Made by a program: the position numbers and the translations under genes. Below, piece after piece: positions 1-14,100 of a stretch of DNA of 64,000 bases. The stretch's first letter is position 1. Every line of letters starts with the position of its first letter. A model generated the notes under the pieces. The model did not search any database. It saw nothing but the letters and a program-made list of their open reading frames with translations, and was not told where the DNA came from. Source of the stretch: Hevea brasiliensis (Eukaryota; Streptophyta; Magnoliopsida; Malpighiales; Euphorbiaceae). The stretch lies in NCBI RefSeq assembly GCF_030052815.1, contig NC_079505.1, positions 16,993,064 through 17,057,063 on the forward strand, in the 5' to 3' direction.

Positions 1-368
1 CCGTGAGGGCTTCGGCTCAGAGCGGACAATATCACTAGTGGGCCGAGCCGTTACATTTGCAACCTTGAACGATGGTGAGGCAAACCTCAGCGAGGACGCT
101 GAGTCTCATAAGGGGTGGATTGCAACGCCCTGGCTTGAACGATGGTGGGGCAAACCTTAGCGAGGACGCTGAGTCTCATAAGGGGTGGATTGCAACGCCC
201 TAGGCAAATCCCACATCAGCAAAATACGGGAGAGATGCTGGGTTTATAAGTTGGCGTTTTAAAACCGTGAGGACGAAAGTATCTACGCAAAGTCCACAAC
301 ACTAGAGATTAGACTAAAATATTTATATTTATATATAAAATAATTATTTGAAAATTAGGAGTGTTACA
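1..368. repeat. LTR-like repeat end with 70-bp tandem duplication
   Basis: The window opens inside a GC-richer repeat that ends with a TTACA-type terminus at 361-368, the usual 3' end of a plant LTR. A 70-bp unit is repeated twice in tandem (64-133 and 134-203) with few differences. It contains a run reading CGAGGACGCTGAGTCTCATA followed by a GGGTGGATTG motif. The text resembles noncoding LTRs common in dicot genomes. The start lies outside the window, so neither a target duplication nor the family can be established. Confidence 0.55.
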
Positions 369-539
369 TTTGTGCCCTTTTTGTTTTGGATTTGCTCCTA
401 ACAAAAAGTATAGAATTCCCAAACACACATAATGTAGCATTGGCCTTTGTCCAAATGTTGCCTCTTAAATCCACTTCAATTCCAACCTAAGAACATCACC
501 CACTAAAATTATCAATATGATTATTAATTTTAATAAGCC

Positions 540-572
<33 letters not shown>

Positions 573-1335
573 ATTCAATACAATTTGTGGAAGTCAAACA
601 TATTTTATATACTTATTTTCTGATAATGATTTTAATATCCTAAATTTTATTTTAAATTAATTTTTAATCATTTAAAATATATCCATCAATTTTTTAATTT
701 TTTTTATTATATGATTCCTTTGTTTAGTTCAAAACCCAAAACCATACACAGCCTATTCAATAGAAATAAAGTTAAGGCAGCATGTGATTTGGTCATTGTT
801 TGTATTCAAAATGGACTCTAAATCAATTAATTAATTGATTATCCTTCAAAAGCATGTTAATTCTCATATGCAAAATCCATCTTTGACCATATGATCACAC
901 GTTAGAGACAGACAAAGAAAGGGAAATAATTCCTTTGTTGCTATTAATTAAATAATTTTCTACTAAGATAAATATAAGTGATTGTATAAATGAGAATTAA
1001 TAGACAAGGACATGAACAAAAGAGGGTTTTTTTTTTTTTTTTTTTTTTTAAAAAAATGCTAGATGGCATCAAAAGCTCTTGTGGATAAATGATTACAAAC
1101 TGAGTTATTGTATTCTTGAAGAAAGCAAGCCTACTTTGAAGATTAACAACAAGCCCAATTTAAAATCAGACCAAATCCAAATCAAAATCCAGCCCATTAA
1201 CATACCCTTCTCAAACTAAAACCTTAGGATTACAGAGAAAGAAATGTAAGAACTGTAACTATCCTTTCTTCGCCGCCCAAGTTGCCAATCAGAGAAAAAA
1301 AAATGAGTTGAGATTGGAATCAGACAAGCGCAACT
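369..1335. other. AT-rich intergenic sequence
   Basis: No gene is visible. It contains an (ATT)n microsatellite at about 539-571 and a T homopolymer of 23 bases at 1027-1049. The last ~100 bases before 1336 join, across the inserted MITE, to the sequence at 1806 onward. Confidence 0.6.
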
Positions 1336-1805
1336 AGGGGAGAGCAGATTTTGGTCTAAACTGAAGAATCGAATCGAATCGAATCTAGTCAATTCAGTTC
1401 AATCAGTTTGGTTTTAAAATTCAATCGGTTCGGTTCGGTTCGGTTTATAAATTTTGATAATTTCGGTTAATCGATTCGGTTTGATTATTTTCATAAAAAA
1501 TAAAAAAAATCGAATTGAACCGAAATTACTAATATATATATATATATATCAAGGAAAACCTAAGATTTTTTAGTTTTGATTTCTAAGTTTTTTTTTTTAT
1601 GTTTTTGTTATTGAGATTTAATTTTGAAAATATGAAATTTTATAAAATTTAATTTTATCTGTTTAAAATCGAACCAAACCGATATTTATCAGTTTAGTTC
1701 AATTCGATTTCCTCTTAATAATCGATTTGATTCGATTTAATTTTTAAAATTTTTAATTTTTAATTTTTAATTTTATCGATTTAATTCGGTTCGAAACCGA
1801 ACCCT
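1336..1805. mobile_element. MITE-like element with 10-bp target duplication
   Basis: This 470-bp AT-rich noncoding segment has iterated TCGGTTCGGTTCGG motifs and the complementary GAACCGAACC motif near its right end, so its ends are partly complementary. It begins AGGGG and ends CCCT. A perfect 10-bp direct repeat, AAGCGCAACT, lies immediately outside both ends (1326-1335 and 1806-1815), as expected for a target-site duplication. A 9-11-bp duplication is typical of Mutator-like nonautonomous elements. The family assignment is inference, but the insertion itself is well supported. Confidence 0.7.
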
Positions 1806-1815
1806 AAGCGCAACT

Positions 1816-2693
1816 CCTCGTTATAGGGCGCTACTGTGGCCATCCTTCCCTGCACAGCAAAACCATCAATCAGAGTAGACCTCAAAACTTTCACAAAGGC
1901 TGCAAGTTTATCTCCAACACCATGAAAAGGTGCTGCCTCAAAGCACAAGACACGCGAAGCCAAAAAGGTCTCTTGTGGATCACATGCCCTACCAATTTAA
2001 TAATTAATACCAAGAGCCTAAAAGTGACCAATGGCCAAACTTTGAACAAAGGCCATGTCTACTTGTGGCTGCCATTATTATAAACACCCTTTAAGCCCAT
2101 TTATTAATTATTTTAAGAAAATAAACTATATGTTGCACAATAATTAAACAAAAATGCTTTGTCAATCAATTTTTTTAAAGCCTTTATGGATCAAGTTAGA
2201 TGGACAATAAGCAAATGTATAAACATAGCATATTATTTAAAAAAAAAAAATTTGTTTTGTTAAATATGTTTCAATTGATTTGAATTTAAACTTTTAATTT
2301 CATATTTTTAAACTATTTTCAGAATATTAAATTAAATTATTTTAATTTCATATTTTTAAACTGTTTTCATAATATTAAATTAAAATATATTATTTTTTAA
2401 TTTATTTTTAGTCTAAATTCTTTCTTGTATCATTTGAGAAAAAAGAAAAAAGTTTTTTTTTTAATCTCCATAATGGAAAACAATTTGTATTCACAACTCT
2501 TAAAAATATGTTTCATATTATTGTTAGAATTATTATTAATAAAAAAATAATTATTTAAATATTTTAATTCATAAATATTAAAATTAAATTTAATATATTT
2601 TAATTATAAAATTTTAAGACAATTAATTTAAAAAAAATAACATTTAAAATTATTGAATGAATGTATCAGGCCTAATTCAACTTTAAAAACTAC
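1816..2693. other. intergenic sequence with unrecognised short open frame
   Basis: A minus-strand open frame of about 60 codons (1781-1963) reads like coding sequence (FAVQGRMATVAPYNEELRL) and is interrupted at its 3' end by the MITE insertion at 1805. I do not recognise it. No ATG starts the long form and no partner exon is evident. The remainder (1980-2690) is AT-rich and featureless. Confidence 0.3.
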
Positions 2694-4010
2694 TTAAAAG
2701 AAGAATTGTCTAAATTTCATTTTGTTTCTTTGCCATTTCTCGTACTCATCCTTTTTTAGAAGAACAAGTTCATAGGAAACCCACTCCAAATTACAGCAAT
2801 GAAATTCAAAATCAACCACTTCATCAACCTTAATTACCCTTGCGTCATCTAGGTTATGCCGTGTGTTTGGAAAGGACCATATGTAGCAAAAGTAATGCCC
2901 ATACATGAGTAAAGCTTTATCAGTTTTCGGCACCTATCGGCTATCTCCCTATTGCTCTTTTGAATTCACCAGCTCAAACCACATCTGATCTACCTTATCA
3001 CCACTGGAAATCATTATAGATTGCTTTTCTGGAACATCGAGACTCATTGATTCCAACTTCAAGTTAAAGATATGAGCCTTAACATCCACCTTTTTGCTAC
3101 AAGCCACTTTTGAATTTTCTTCCTCAGTAGCTAGTGAAGCATGAATTCCTCTTGTTCCTCATCCAAGTTCAACATTTGCACATCAAACTTTTCTGCATTG
3201 TGATTCTCTTCTACTATGTCCACATGATTAATGGGCACTTGTTCCTTTATTTCAATTTCTCCATTTTCTCTCCAAAAGATATCTCCTACTTTTCCCATAT
3301 TTTATCCAGCCTCTCCTCATATCATTTAAATGCCCTATCAACAATTTCACAAATGCCCTGTTCCAAGTCCCTCAACTTCTGTTCCCAAGATTGCTCTTCC
3401 ATAATCATAAAATACAGGAACAAGAAAAGAATGGTGAGTAAGAGTCAAGATTTTTAAGAACAGGGTTTGAACCAAGGAATTATTTTCAGAACCTAAAACA
3501 GAGTTTCAAAGCTAGAAATGAAAAGACTTGAGGGAAAGGGAAACGCTAGAGTATAGATCTAAATTTGGAACCCTGATAAATCAAGAAAGAAGAAATGGGA
3601 AGGGGAATAGAAAGAAACTGAGGAAATGAGAAGAAGAAGAGATAGAGGATGAGAAATGGAAAATTTGAAGAAGATATTTTATTTCAAGTAATTCTTGGAA
3701 TTTTAAGAAGAAAGGATGAAGAAGACAAATAGGGTTCTATCGAGAAGAAGAAATAGAAGGGAAAGAAATGGATTAAATTTCTGGGAAAGAAGGAGAAGAA
3801 ATCTCAGATATGAAGGAAGGAGAAATAGAGAAAAGAAGAAGAAGAAGAAGAAGAAGAAGAAACCCTAATTCCAGGGTTACAACACCTAGAATAGAAGATA
3901 TTGAGAAGAAATTAAAAAAAATTAGGGAACAAGATAGAAAAACAGAGGCGGATTAGAGAGAAGAAAAAATTAGGGAAAGAGACAGAAAATCGTTAAATAG
4001 CTTTGAAAAA
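2694..4010 (-). pseudogene. possible degraded coding remnant, unrecognised
   Basis: Minus-strand reading between about 3450 and 2694 shows coding-like text scattered over several frames, for example a 79-codon frame at 2694-2933 ending in lysine- and phenylalanine-rich residues. Upstream of it are Glu/Lys-rich stretches in other frames separated by stops. From 3480 to 4010 the plus strand is strikingly GA-rich (GAAGAAG iterations, (GAA)n at about 3834-3861). I cannot name a family. It could be an old retroelement gag-like region or a decayed host gene, or chance. Confidence 0.2.
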
Positions 4011-5202
4011 GAAAAGTAGTCCTTTTTCTTCAATGCATTAACTAAAAAGTAATATTTAGGTGAGTATGTATCTATGGCTTAACTTTGCACACCGATCATC
4101 TCTTGCTAATATTAATATTATCACGATGATCTATTTCTTATAAAGGAGAAAAATTTATTATTCCCTATAAAGTACCGAAATTACATTTGTAAACTTTAAG
4201 GGATATTTCAGTAATAAATTAAAATTAAGGAATAGAAATGAAACACGAGATAAAGTTCATGAATGAGTTATAAAAATTATCCTATATATTCATCATATTT
4301 ACTAAGCAAAGAAAAAAAAACTAATAATTATTATTCTTAATTACTTTTTATTTATTTGAAATTTAAATTTAAAATTTTACCATTTTAAAAATATCACAAT
4401 ATTAATAATCTAAATAATACTAAGCAACATGTCTCTTCCCTGAATCTGTGTGTATACATATTTTGTGGATATGCAAGTGGCGCATTCAAACCTTCTGAAA
4501 AGTGCTACCACTCAATCTATAAGGAGATCACTGCATAAAAAACGGAATCAAAAAGTTTAAACTACATCTCATTGGACATCATTTCACAGTCCTCATGGAC
4601 AATTCATCTTTTCAAAGGAAACTAGAGTTCAAAAACAAGACTCTACCAGAGCCACAACTTTTAAGGCTCAATGACTGATTCTCAAAATATAAATTCACAG
4701 TTCAACATGTTAAGGAAAAACGCAATCTGATTCTTTATCTCTTGTCCAGACCAAGCCCTGTACTTTTCTTCAGTTCAACATTTTTCTTTCCTCTCATTTT
4801 TAGCAAGTTCATCCCATACTCTTGCTTTCCTCATACTCTGTACAGACAGTTTCTCTCCTGGTTGCTCATCCTCCATGAGTCTCTCACAAATCATAAATTA
4901 TGCCTGCAATCACTTGTTTCACTATCAGAGTGCAATGAATACCTTAAGCATGGTCCGTCCTGCAACATCCCATTTTCATCTAGACTACCCATTCCTCACA
5001 TGTTTTATCATACACTCAGAAACAGATCTGATCCTTGGAGAATTTTGGTTCTTATGGTTTATGGTTACCCTCTATTCTACTCGCTATTGAAATACCTACC
5101 TTAGCCCTCTATCAATATGTAGATAAAATTCAATTGAATAAAATGAAAATTATACACATAAAAGTATTATATTATATATATATATATATAATTTTTCTTT
5201 TC

Positions 5203-5244
<42 letters not shown>

Positions 5245-7559
5245 TGAGTTTCTTTATTTAAGGCTGAAGTTTTCAGCGCAATTGAAGGCCAACTGATTGC
5301 AATAATTTTTTTTCTTTTTTAGTGCTTCACAACCAAATGAAAGGAAGCTGGGAATAACTCACCGCCAAGCGCGGTTGCTTGTTAATAAGTTTTTGAGTCA
5401 GTGAGCTCAAAAATTTTATTTAAAATAAAATAATTATATAATAATAAATTATTTATTAAAAAAATAATAATATAGATAAATTTTTAATATATAATAAAAA
5501 TTAAGTAAAAAAATAAATTTATAAAATAATAAATTCTTACTATAATATTAAATTAAATATTACTTTAAGAAAATTCTCATTTCCTTGAAAGATTGCATGA
5601 TCACTCATTAATAATGCTATTAAAGACATCTTTTTTTAAATATATGTAAATAAAGAATCATTCAATAATTGGTCTAATAAAGAAAATGTAATACAAACGC
5701 TAATTTTACAAATATGTAAACTAATCGATATATACAATTTTCAAAATAATATATACAATAACTATTAATATACTTAACATAAAGCTTATAGAAAAATCAA
5801 CAAACACCAATTTGTTAAATGATTATAAAATTAAATAAAATAAAATTTCCATAATTAAAATATTTACATAAATAATTAGAAAATTTTAATTCTTGATTAT
5901 TAACAGATTTCTAGTAGATAGGTTTTATTATTTATTTTAAAATTAAAATAATAAGTATTTTGTGTGAAGTGTTATAATAATATTTTAAAAGTTTTAATTG
6001 GATAATATATACACCACTCAAGTAAACATAGATTCGCCCTGATAACTGTTATAGAAATTATCATGATTAATAATTATAATATAATCATTATACATATAAT
6101 GATTGAATTTTAAAAAATTTTTATTTTTATAAGGTTAGATTAAATAAAAAACGTAAAGGAATTATGACTATTACACCTAAAGAGCCTTTATTTCTTCTTT
6201 GATAATAAAAAAAAAAAATTAAAAATTCGTTTTTCATTTTTAAATTTCAAATTTTGATATATAAACCTCCCTATAATTGCTTCAACTTTGGTCAATTTAC
6301 TCGTTAGAGAGGTATTTATGTTTACTAACTATGCTGATTTGATGTTAATTATGATTTTTATTTTTAAATCTTGTTGACTAGAAAGGAAAAAAAATCCTAA
6401 ATTATTTAGTTTCTGTATTTTAAAAAATAAATTATTTACTCATTAAATTTTATAGGATATTATATTTGAGTTCTTAAATTTTGAGAAATGAATTATTTAG
6501 TTCATTTAATTTTAATATATAAAATAATTTCATTCTATAATTTTAATATTTACAGTAATTTGATGTGAAAAATGAAATTACTCTCCTTAATTGGCATAAT
6601 TTTCAAAGGGTGTGATAACTACAAACTCGACTTTATAAAATAATTAATTTAATAATTATTAAATTAAATATTTATATTTATATTTATATATTTATTATAT
6701 ACTTTAATTAATTTTATATAAATTTCAATGTAGAATATTTATTTAAATACTTATAAAATCTATTATCATACGAGATTAAGTTTATTTTAGACGTATTAAT
6801 TTTTTTAAGATATCTTATTTATTTAAGAGGATAATCATCGCACATAATCATTTAACTTTATGAATATTTTTATAGAAGTGATTAAACTTTAATTTATTTC
6901 ATAAAATTCATTAAATTTTAATTTTATTTCATAAAAATTATTGCGACTTTAATTTTTTCATAAAACTCACTAAATTTCAATTTCATTTCACAAAAATCAA
7001 TATGACTAAAAATTAAAAGTTCTTTGGTTAACTTTTTAACCTATCAATTATTTTATAAATAAAATTACTTAACTAGTGATTGTTAATCGAGAAAAAATTA
7101 ATAAAATAAAATAATTTTATAAAATTATTGACAAACCAACCTTTTACATTCGATCAAAATGAGTTTTATAAAATCATAATTAATTTTATAAAAAAAATTA
7201 AAATTTAAAAATTTTTATAAAAATATTTATAAAATTAAATAATCATTTATGATATTTACGATTTATTCAAGTGCCACCAACTTTATAAAAATAGACTTAT
7301 TTTTATATGATATTAAATTATTTTTAAAACTAATAATTTTTATTTTTAATGTACATTAAATTGTCATATATTAATAAATAAATAAATAAGTTATTATTTT
7401 AAAAAATAAACTTACTAAATAAAAAAGTAAGTTTATTTTTATGGGTAGATAAACCATTCGTGATGCTTCAATTGGGACAAAAAAAAAAAAAAAAATCAAA
7501 ATGTAATAAAAAGAGATTGTAATGAAAACAGACAAGACAAGAAAGTGTGAACCGTGAAC
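4011..7559. other. AT-rich intergenic sequence
   Basis: No supported gene. There is an (AT)n microsatellite at about 5203-5241 and a shorter one at 5173-5190. The region has long runs of A/T and many stops in all frames. The short open frames at 4742-5247 look like chance, with no family resemblance and non-ATG starts or AT-repeat translation. Confidence 0.6.
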
Positions 7560-8172
7560 TGCTGCCTGGAAACTTGAGGATCTTTCCTTTCTACCATGGT
7601 CTCTTGTTCTTGTTTCTTATTTTCCCTGAAAAACAATTATAAATTAATTTTTTATTCCCAAATATCAAAATTCCTTCTCCCCCTTCTCTTCAAAACCATA
7701 TATAGCCAAAAGATTCAGCTTTCAAAGGATTCGTATGGGGCGCCACATAAAGCCCTAATGAGAAAGAGAAAGTGGTAAAAGAAATTAAGAAAATCACAGA
7801 TACAAAGTATTAGCTAATTTATGTAGTTTCTTTCTTCAAGCCCCACCTTCTGTTCAAGTGATCAATACTGTCAACTCCTGTCATAACTGCTCTTCCCTGT
7901 CCGCAATATCGAGAACACCATATTCTCTCCATTACGACCACCACCACCACCATAAATGCTTCTGTTCAATCATTTTTATTGTTCATATAGAAAAGGATAG
8001 TTTTTTATGTGTTCAGCCGTAAGATGAAATGAAATGGAATAGGGGTGGTGCTGTAAGTGGGGTTTTCTTGGTTTTTTTCTTTGTGGGTTCTTCACTTTCA
8101 ATGTGTTTCTGGCTTAGGTAGTATTTGTAGTGAGCATCTAACGTTGCTGCAGAGCTACAAAGAAAAGGAAAA
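7560..8172 (+). promoter_or_regulatory. putative promoter and 5' leader of the STICHEL-type gene
   Basis: A TATA-like TATATAG lies at 7699-7705, followed by pyrimidine-rich sequence and about 470 bases to the ATG at 8173. The spacing would fit a transcription start near 7730, giving a leader of roughly 440 bases. No intron in the leader is proven. Assignment rests only on the TATA-like motif and position. Confidence 0.3.
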
Positions 8173-11100
8173 ATGTCAGAAATGAGAGTTTCTGATCCGA
8201 ATAGGCTGCATTTGAAGAAGGAGCTTACTCAAATCAGAAAAGCAGCTCGAGTTTTGCGCGATCCAGGAACTACCCCTTCATGGAAGTCACCTCTTAGTTC
8301 GTCTAGATCTGCAGCAGCTGTAACTCTAGCTGCTGCTGCTTGGAAGCAGCTTGAGAATGAGAATGTAATCCCAAATGGGAGTAATTCCATTTTGAACACC
8401 CAATTCAGGGATAATGGGAGAGAAAAGAGAGTGTTCCTGTACAATTGGAAGACTCAGAAATCCTCCAGCGAGAAAAGTGCAACGGCAAGAAATGATGCTG
8501 ATGAAGACTATGAGTCTCGTTCGATTCAAGAGAGCCTCGATGATAGCTTGAGCGATGCAAGGAATGCAGCAGATTCCAAGAGTGACAGTTACATTGGCGA
8601 GAGTAGGTCTGCTTCAACGATTTTCAGGTGTAGAGATGCGAATTCTGTATCGCCATCAACTAAAAGAGCATTGGGGATCAAGAAAAAGAGTAAGAAAACT
8701 AACACCCATATGGATATTATGTCTAGATATCAACAAAAAGAGATTAATTTGAGAAGATTGCTCAAGAGTCATCCTTCATTGGCTTTAGGTTTAGGAAGGG
8801 ACGACTCTGTAGATCAATCTGATGATACCGAAGAATATGGTAATTCTGAGGATCTAAGAAAGATTTCAGGGGCATCCCCTTTTTTAATAAAATTTAACAA
8901 TAAGAATTGGTCAAATTCTCCATCTAAATTTTTGAGGAGTAGTCAAAAAGAGGACTCTTCTTACTGTTATAGCACACCTGCATTATCAACTAGTTCTTAT
9001 AATAGGTACTGTAATCGTAACCCAAGCACTGTTGGATCTTGGGATGCCACCACAACCTCATTGAATGATGGGGATGATGAGGTGGATGACCATTTGGATT
9101 TGCCGGGTCGCCAGGGATGTGGGATTCCTTGCTGTTGGTTCAAAAGGACACCTAGACACAGAGGGGTATGCGGAAGTTGTTTTTCTCCTTCCCTTTCAGA
9201 TGCTATACGGCGGAAAGGGACTAGCATTCTGTGTGGTAGTCAGTCAATTTATCATAGACACCAGCGTTCATCATCATTTTCAAATAAGAGAAGAATTGCT
9301 TCCAGAAGTTCCCAAGGACTTCTGCCATTGCTTACAAATATTGGTGGCAGAGGTTCATCTATTGGAACTGGTCATAGTGATGATGAACTCTCTACCAACT
9401 TTGGTGAGCTTGATTTGGAGGCCCTGTGTAGATTGGATGGGAGGAGATGGTCTAGTTGTAGGAGTCAAGATGGGTTAGATATTGTAGCTCTAAATGGAGA
9501 TGGGGAAGAGGAAGGTACACCTGAAAATATTCAAAGTTTGACTAAAAAATACAAGCCTCTCTTCTTTGATGAAGTGATAGGGCAGAACATTGTGGTTCAA
9601 TCTCTCATAAATGCTATTTCCAAGGGAAGGATTGCCCCTGTTTATCTTTTCCAGGGTCCCAGAGGGACTGGTAAAACATCAACAGCCAGGATTTTTGCCT
9701 CTGCGTTAAATTGTAGATCTACAGAAGAAACAAAGCCATGTGGGTACTGCACAGAATGTGCTGATTTCAATTCTGGTCAGACTAGGTATCTATGGGAAGT
9801 TGATGCCACAAATAAGAAGGGAATTGATAAAGTTAGGAACCTTTTGAAGAAGGTTTCACAGTGGCCACCAACAGGCTCTTCTCGGTACAAGATTTTTCTC
9901 ATTGATGAGTGTCACTTGTTGCCATCTAAGATGTGGCTGGCATTTTTCAAATTTCTTGAAGAACCACCACAGCGAGTTGTGTTCATATTTATAACAACTG
10001 ATCCTGATAATGTACCTCGTACTGTACAATCAAGGTGTCAGAAGTACCTATTTAGCAAAATTAAAGATGGGGATATTGTGGCAAGGTTGAGGAAAATTTC
10101 TACCAAAGAAAATCTAGATGCTGAATTGGATGCATTGGATTTGATTGCTTTAAATGCAGAGGGTTCACTTCGAGATGCAGAAACTATGTTAGATCAGTTG
10201 AGCTTGTTGGGGAAGAGGATAACTACATCTCTTGTAAATGAGCTTGTGAGTTCTATCAACCTATCCATCCTTAACTTGTTCTACTTCAATTTAGCTTTTC
10301 AACTCACTTGTCTGACATTCTCTGGGTAAAGAATAATTTAGTTCAATAATTAAAGTTTCGTTCTTTTTACTGTGTGGATGAATGGTTTTAATTTTTGTAT
10401 GCCCTTTTCCATACTTTTAGGTGGGTCTTGTTCCAGATGAAAAATTGCTGGAACTTTTGGAGTTATCAATGTCTTCAGAAACAGCACAAACGGTGAAGAG
10501 GGCTAGGGATTTAATGGACTCTGGTTTTGATCCCATGGTTTTAATGTCTCAACTGGCGAGCCTCATTATGGACATCATTGCAGGAACTTACAATGTTGTT
10601 GATATCAAATATAGCCATTCATTCTTTGGTGGACAAAGCTGTGAGTACCAACCTCTTAAGTCTTACACTGTACTGGAAAGAATTTTCAGCGACATTGAAG
10701 TTATATTTCAGCAAATGAGATTTATTCATGCAGTAGGAAAACACTATGTGAATTAATTTACATTTTAGATAAAGATTTTTAACAACATGACTAAATGCTA
10801 TGTGATTTTCCAGCTGACATGAATATCCTCAAATGTGATGAGAGAAAATAAAAAGATTTTTAACCACCTAACTAAATACTGTATATAAGCCATCAGCTTC
10901 CTTCAGTTATTGTTTCCTCGTTGTGGTTTTAGTATGGCAACAAGCCTCATTACTTTTATATTTTTGTTTTTATTGGGAAAGGCCATCTGAGATATGAATC
11001 AATTTAGATCTATGCCTGGAGCTGGAACATTTTGGTGTTTTAACATTGTCTTTAACAGAACTTTGGTGCTGTGATGATGTGACAATTTCACCTAATTTTA

Positions 11101-14100
11101 TCCCGTATATCTGGCAATACCTTAATCTTATAAATTACTCAATCAAGAATGCATATGAAGATAATTATGCACACACGCTGGACTTTCCCCTCTCTGTAAT
11201 TAACCATTTACTATGATGTCTTGGATTGTTTTTAGTGACTGAAGCAGAACTGGAGAGATTGAAGCATGCACTGAAGCTTCTTTCGGAGGCTGAGAAACAG
11301 CTACGGGTTTCAAGTGACCGATCAACATGGTTCACAGCGACTCTTTTACAGCTTGGTTCAGTGCCCTCACCAGATCTTACTCAGTCAAGCAGCAGTAGAA
11401 GACAGAGCTCGGGAACAACTGAGGAGGATCCTTCGAGTGCTTCTGGAGTTACGATTCACAAGCAGAAATCAGATGCTCATTATTTACCTCGTAGATCAAG
11501 TTCTGCTTCCTTGTACAAAGCAATAAATAAAAATTCCAGTCATCAAGGAGAATTTGGTTTGAATTCTAATCCCCCTTCAAGTCGAACAATGGATAGCCTT
11601 ACCTCTTCTGCCTCACAGGATGATGAACTGGTTGGAAATCTGCTATATAGAGTCAGAAACTCTGATAAGTTGGATCATATCTGGGAAAAGTGTATTGCAA
11701 AGTGTCACTCAAATACACTTAGGCAGCTGCTGCATGCTCATGGAAAACTTTTCTCCATATCTGAAGTTGAAGGTATGCCCATAAATTTTCTATACCATCA
11801 AGCTGCCTTATAGTAATGAAACTGTAACCAGAACAAATGTTGTTCTCTTTTTCCTTTCCTTTTTCTCTTTACCATTCTTTTTGATCTTGTAACATTGGAT
11901 CTATGTCTGGTCAACCCTTCATTATTTGAGAACTGCTAACTAGTGATCCCCAGGGACTGGAGTTGTGGGATGAAAATTCAAACTAAAGTTCTGGCTCCCC
12001 CCGGCTCCTACCCCCAATAGTAGTGTATGTGATGGATGCTCTACGGCAAATAATATTCCTACTCCTACAGAAAACTGATATAATGATGGATCTTTAATTA
12101 TTTATCAATATTTGTTGTGTATTATAATGTGAGATTATTTTTCAATCACAAAACTAAGATACTAGCTACCCATGATGATCTTTTTTCTCTTTATATTTGT
12201 GTTTTCCATTAATCAAATAGAATCTAGAATCATGCTCATGTCTAGTGGTTCTTTTATAATTAATCTTCTTGTTCTGCTGCTGTATGAATCATAATGAACA
12301 CTCATTTTTTAATTTAATTTATACAACCAAATTTATGCATTGATTGTGGAGCTGCGAAATTTGTATCATATGGGAATGAAAGTCCTCAAATGGCATATCA
12401 TCCATTATTTTGCAGTGTTAGTGCCTTTTGACATTTGATCCTGTTGTCATTGAAGTATTTAACACACATACACACACATATATCTAAAATCTTTCGAGAA
12501 AACATTGTACCATATACAGGCTATCTTGCTTCTTTGGACATGTTTGTTTTTGTAGATTGATTTGACTAATGTTTTCTCTAAGGTTTGGTGCTTCCAAAAG
12601 ATAATATAAACATGTTGTAAAAAATTGATTTAGTTGATGGTTGAATGGGATGGCTTCTGCAGTAGGTTAAGTAACAAGAACCAAGATTGCTTTGATGGTT
12701 GGCCTCCTAAGTGTCCTTGGCAATTGAGATTTTTGTGCACATAGATGCTTGTGTGTTTGTCTTTCTACATGTCTTTTCACTCTCTTTCTCTTTCGTCCTC
12801 CCTCCCATTATACCTTGAGTTTGATATAGTTATATGGTTATTCTTGCAGGTGCTTTGGTTGTTTATGTTGCATTTAGGGATGAAGATGTTAAAGCAAGAG
12901 CTGAAAGGTTTATGAGCAGTATCACAAATTCAATTGAAATGGTCTTGAGATGCAATTTAGAGGTACGGATTATACTAATGCCAGATGGTGAGGATTCTAT
13001 GAATTGTGTGAATCTAAGTGAGTTGCAAGGTCAAAAGCGGGCAGGAGCAACTTTGGGAATTGAGCAGAAAAGAAAAGCAAATGGCTTGAACCCAGTAAAT
13101 GGTTACACTGATTCCCAACAAGAATCCCTAAAGTTATGCAGAGGAAGCTCCAATGATTTGGAGTGCAAACTAAAAGGAGGACCAGGAGATCATTTCAAAT
13201 CCTTAATATTGCTGGATAGTGCTTTACAATCTACTGCTCTATCCAATGCTGAAAATGGTTATGTGAAAGAGGAGAGGCAGGAATCACCAATGCAGAGAAT
13301 AGAATCCATCATCTGGGAACAGAGGTTAGAAACTGCCTGGCTACAGGCTGCAGAGAAAGGCACCCCAGGATCATTAAGTCTTTTGAAACCTGAGAAGAAT
13401 CAAGTGCTGCCTCAAGAGGACATCCATCATCAAAATAAAATGGAATCTGCAAGTTCAGTGAGTCTGCCATCTCAGCATTGGGAAGATGAACTAAATTATG
13501 AACTCAAAGTTTTGAAAATGGAAGATCGGAGGGTGATCCATGAGGACCAAATTGGTAAAAGAGCTGATTGTTACTCATCATCTCCAAGCTTGTTGAATGA
13601 TAGCAACTTTGTGGGCATTCCAATCAAAGAAAGCCTGTGAGTCTTTAGCTGATCTATTTTTAACTATTGTGAAATTTTTTTATCGTTCTTATTAATTATT
13701 CATGTTGCCATTATTTTCACCAAATTGCGGCACTTTTCAGTTTCTTGAATATGTTTAGCTAACTAGGCCTACTCACATTTGGTGAATTTGTTAGATTGGC
13801 TTCTCCCTTTGTTCTTTATGGACATTATGGACCCTATTTCAAAATCTAATTTTCAAGATTCATAGCCTTTGTTCCAGAATAGCAGAACAGATTAAAGTGG
13901 AAAGAAAATACTAACATTATTAGGTTGACAACTCAAGAGTCTTATTCTGCAGTTGTATATCAAGAAGAAAATTATCGTAAGCAAGGTGTGGGTCAGGTAT
14001 TAAGCGAAACATAGAGTATGTTATAGTCTTCTTAATACTGCTGCTACACTGCAGAAATAATAGCTGGAAGTTGAAGTACTCCTGATGGATGGGCCTCAAG

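Noticed and set aside
4742..5247. Short plus-strand open frames
   Set aside because: The starts are non-ATG or the translation includes the AT microsatellite. No family resemblance and no partner exon.
10246..10329. Continuation of STICHEL exon 1 to the stop at 10327-10329
   Set aside because: GTGAGT at 10246 is a good donor, the acceptor before 10421 keeps the phase, and the joined text matches the family. The extension reads hydrophobic intron sequence.
13637..13640. Stop codon at the end of STICHEL exon 4 as the gene end
   Set aside because: The stop lies inside a GTGAGT donor at 13637. Two more in-phase exons at 14415 and 14579 lead to a stop at 14698.
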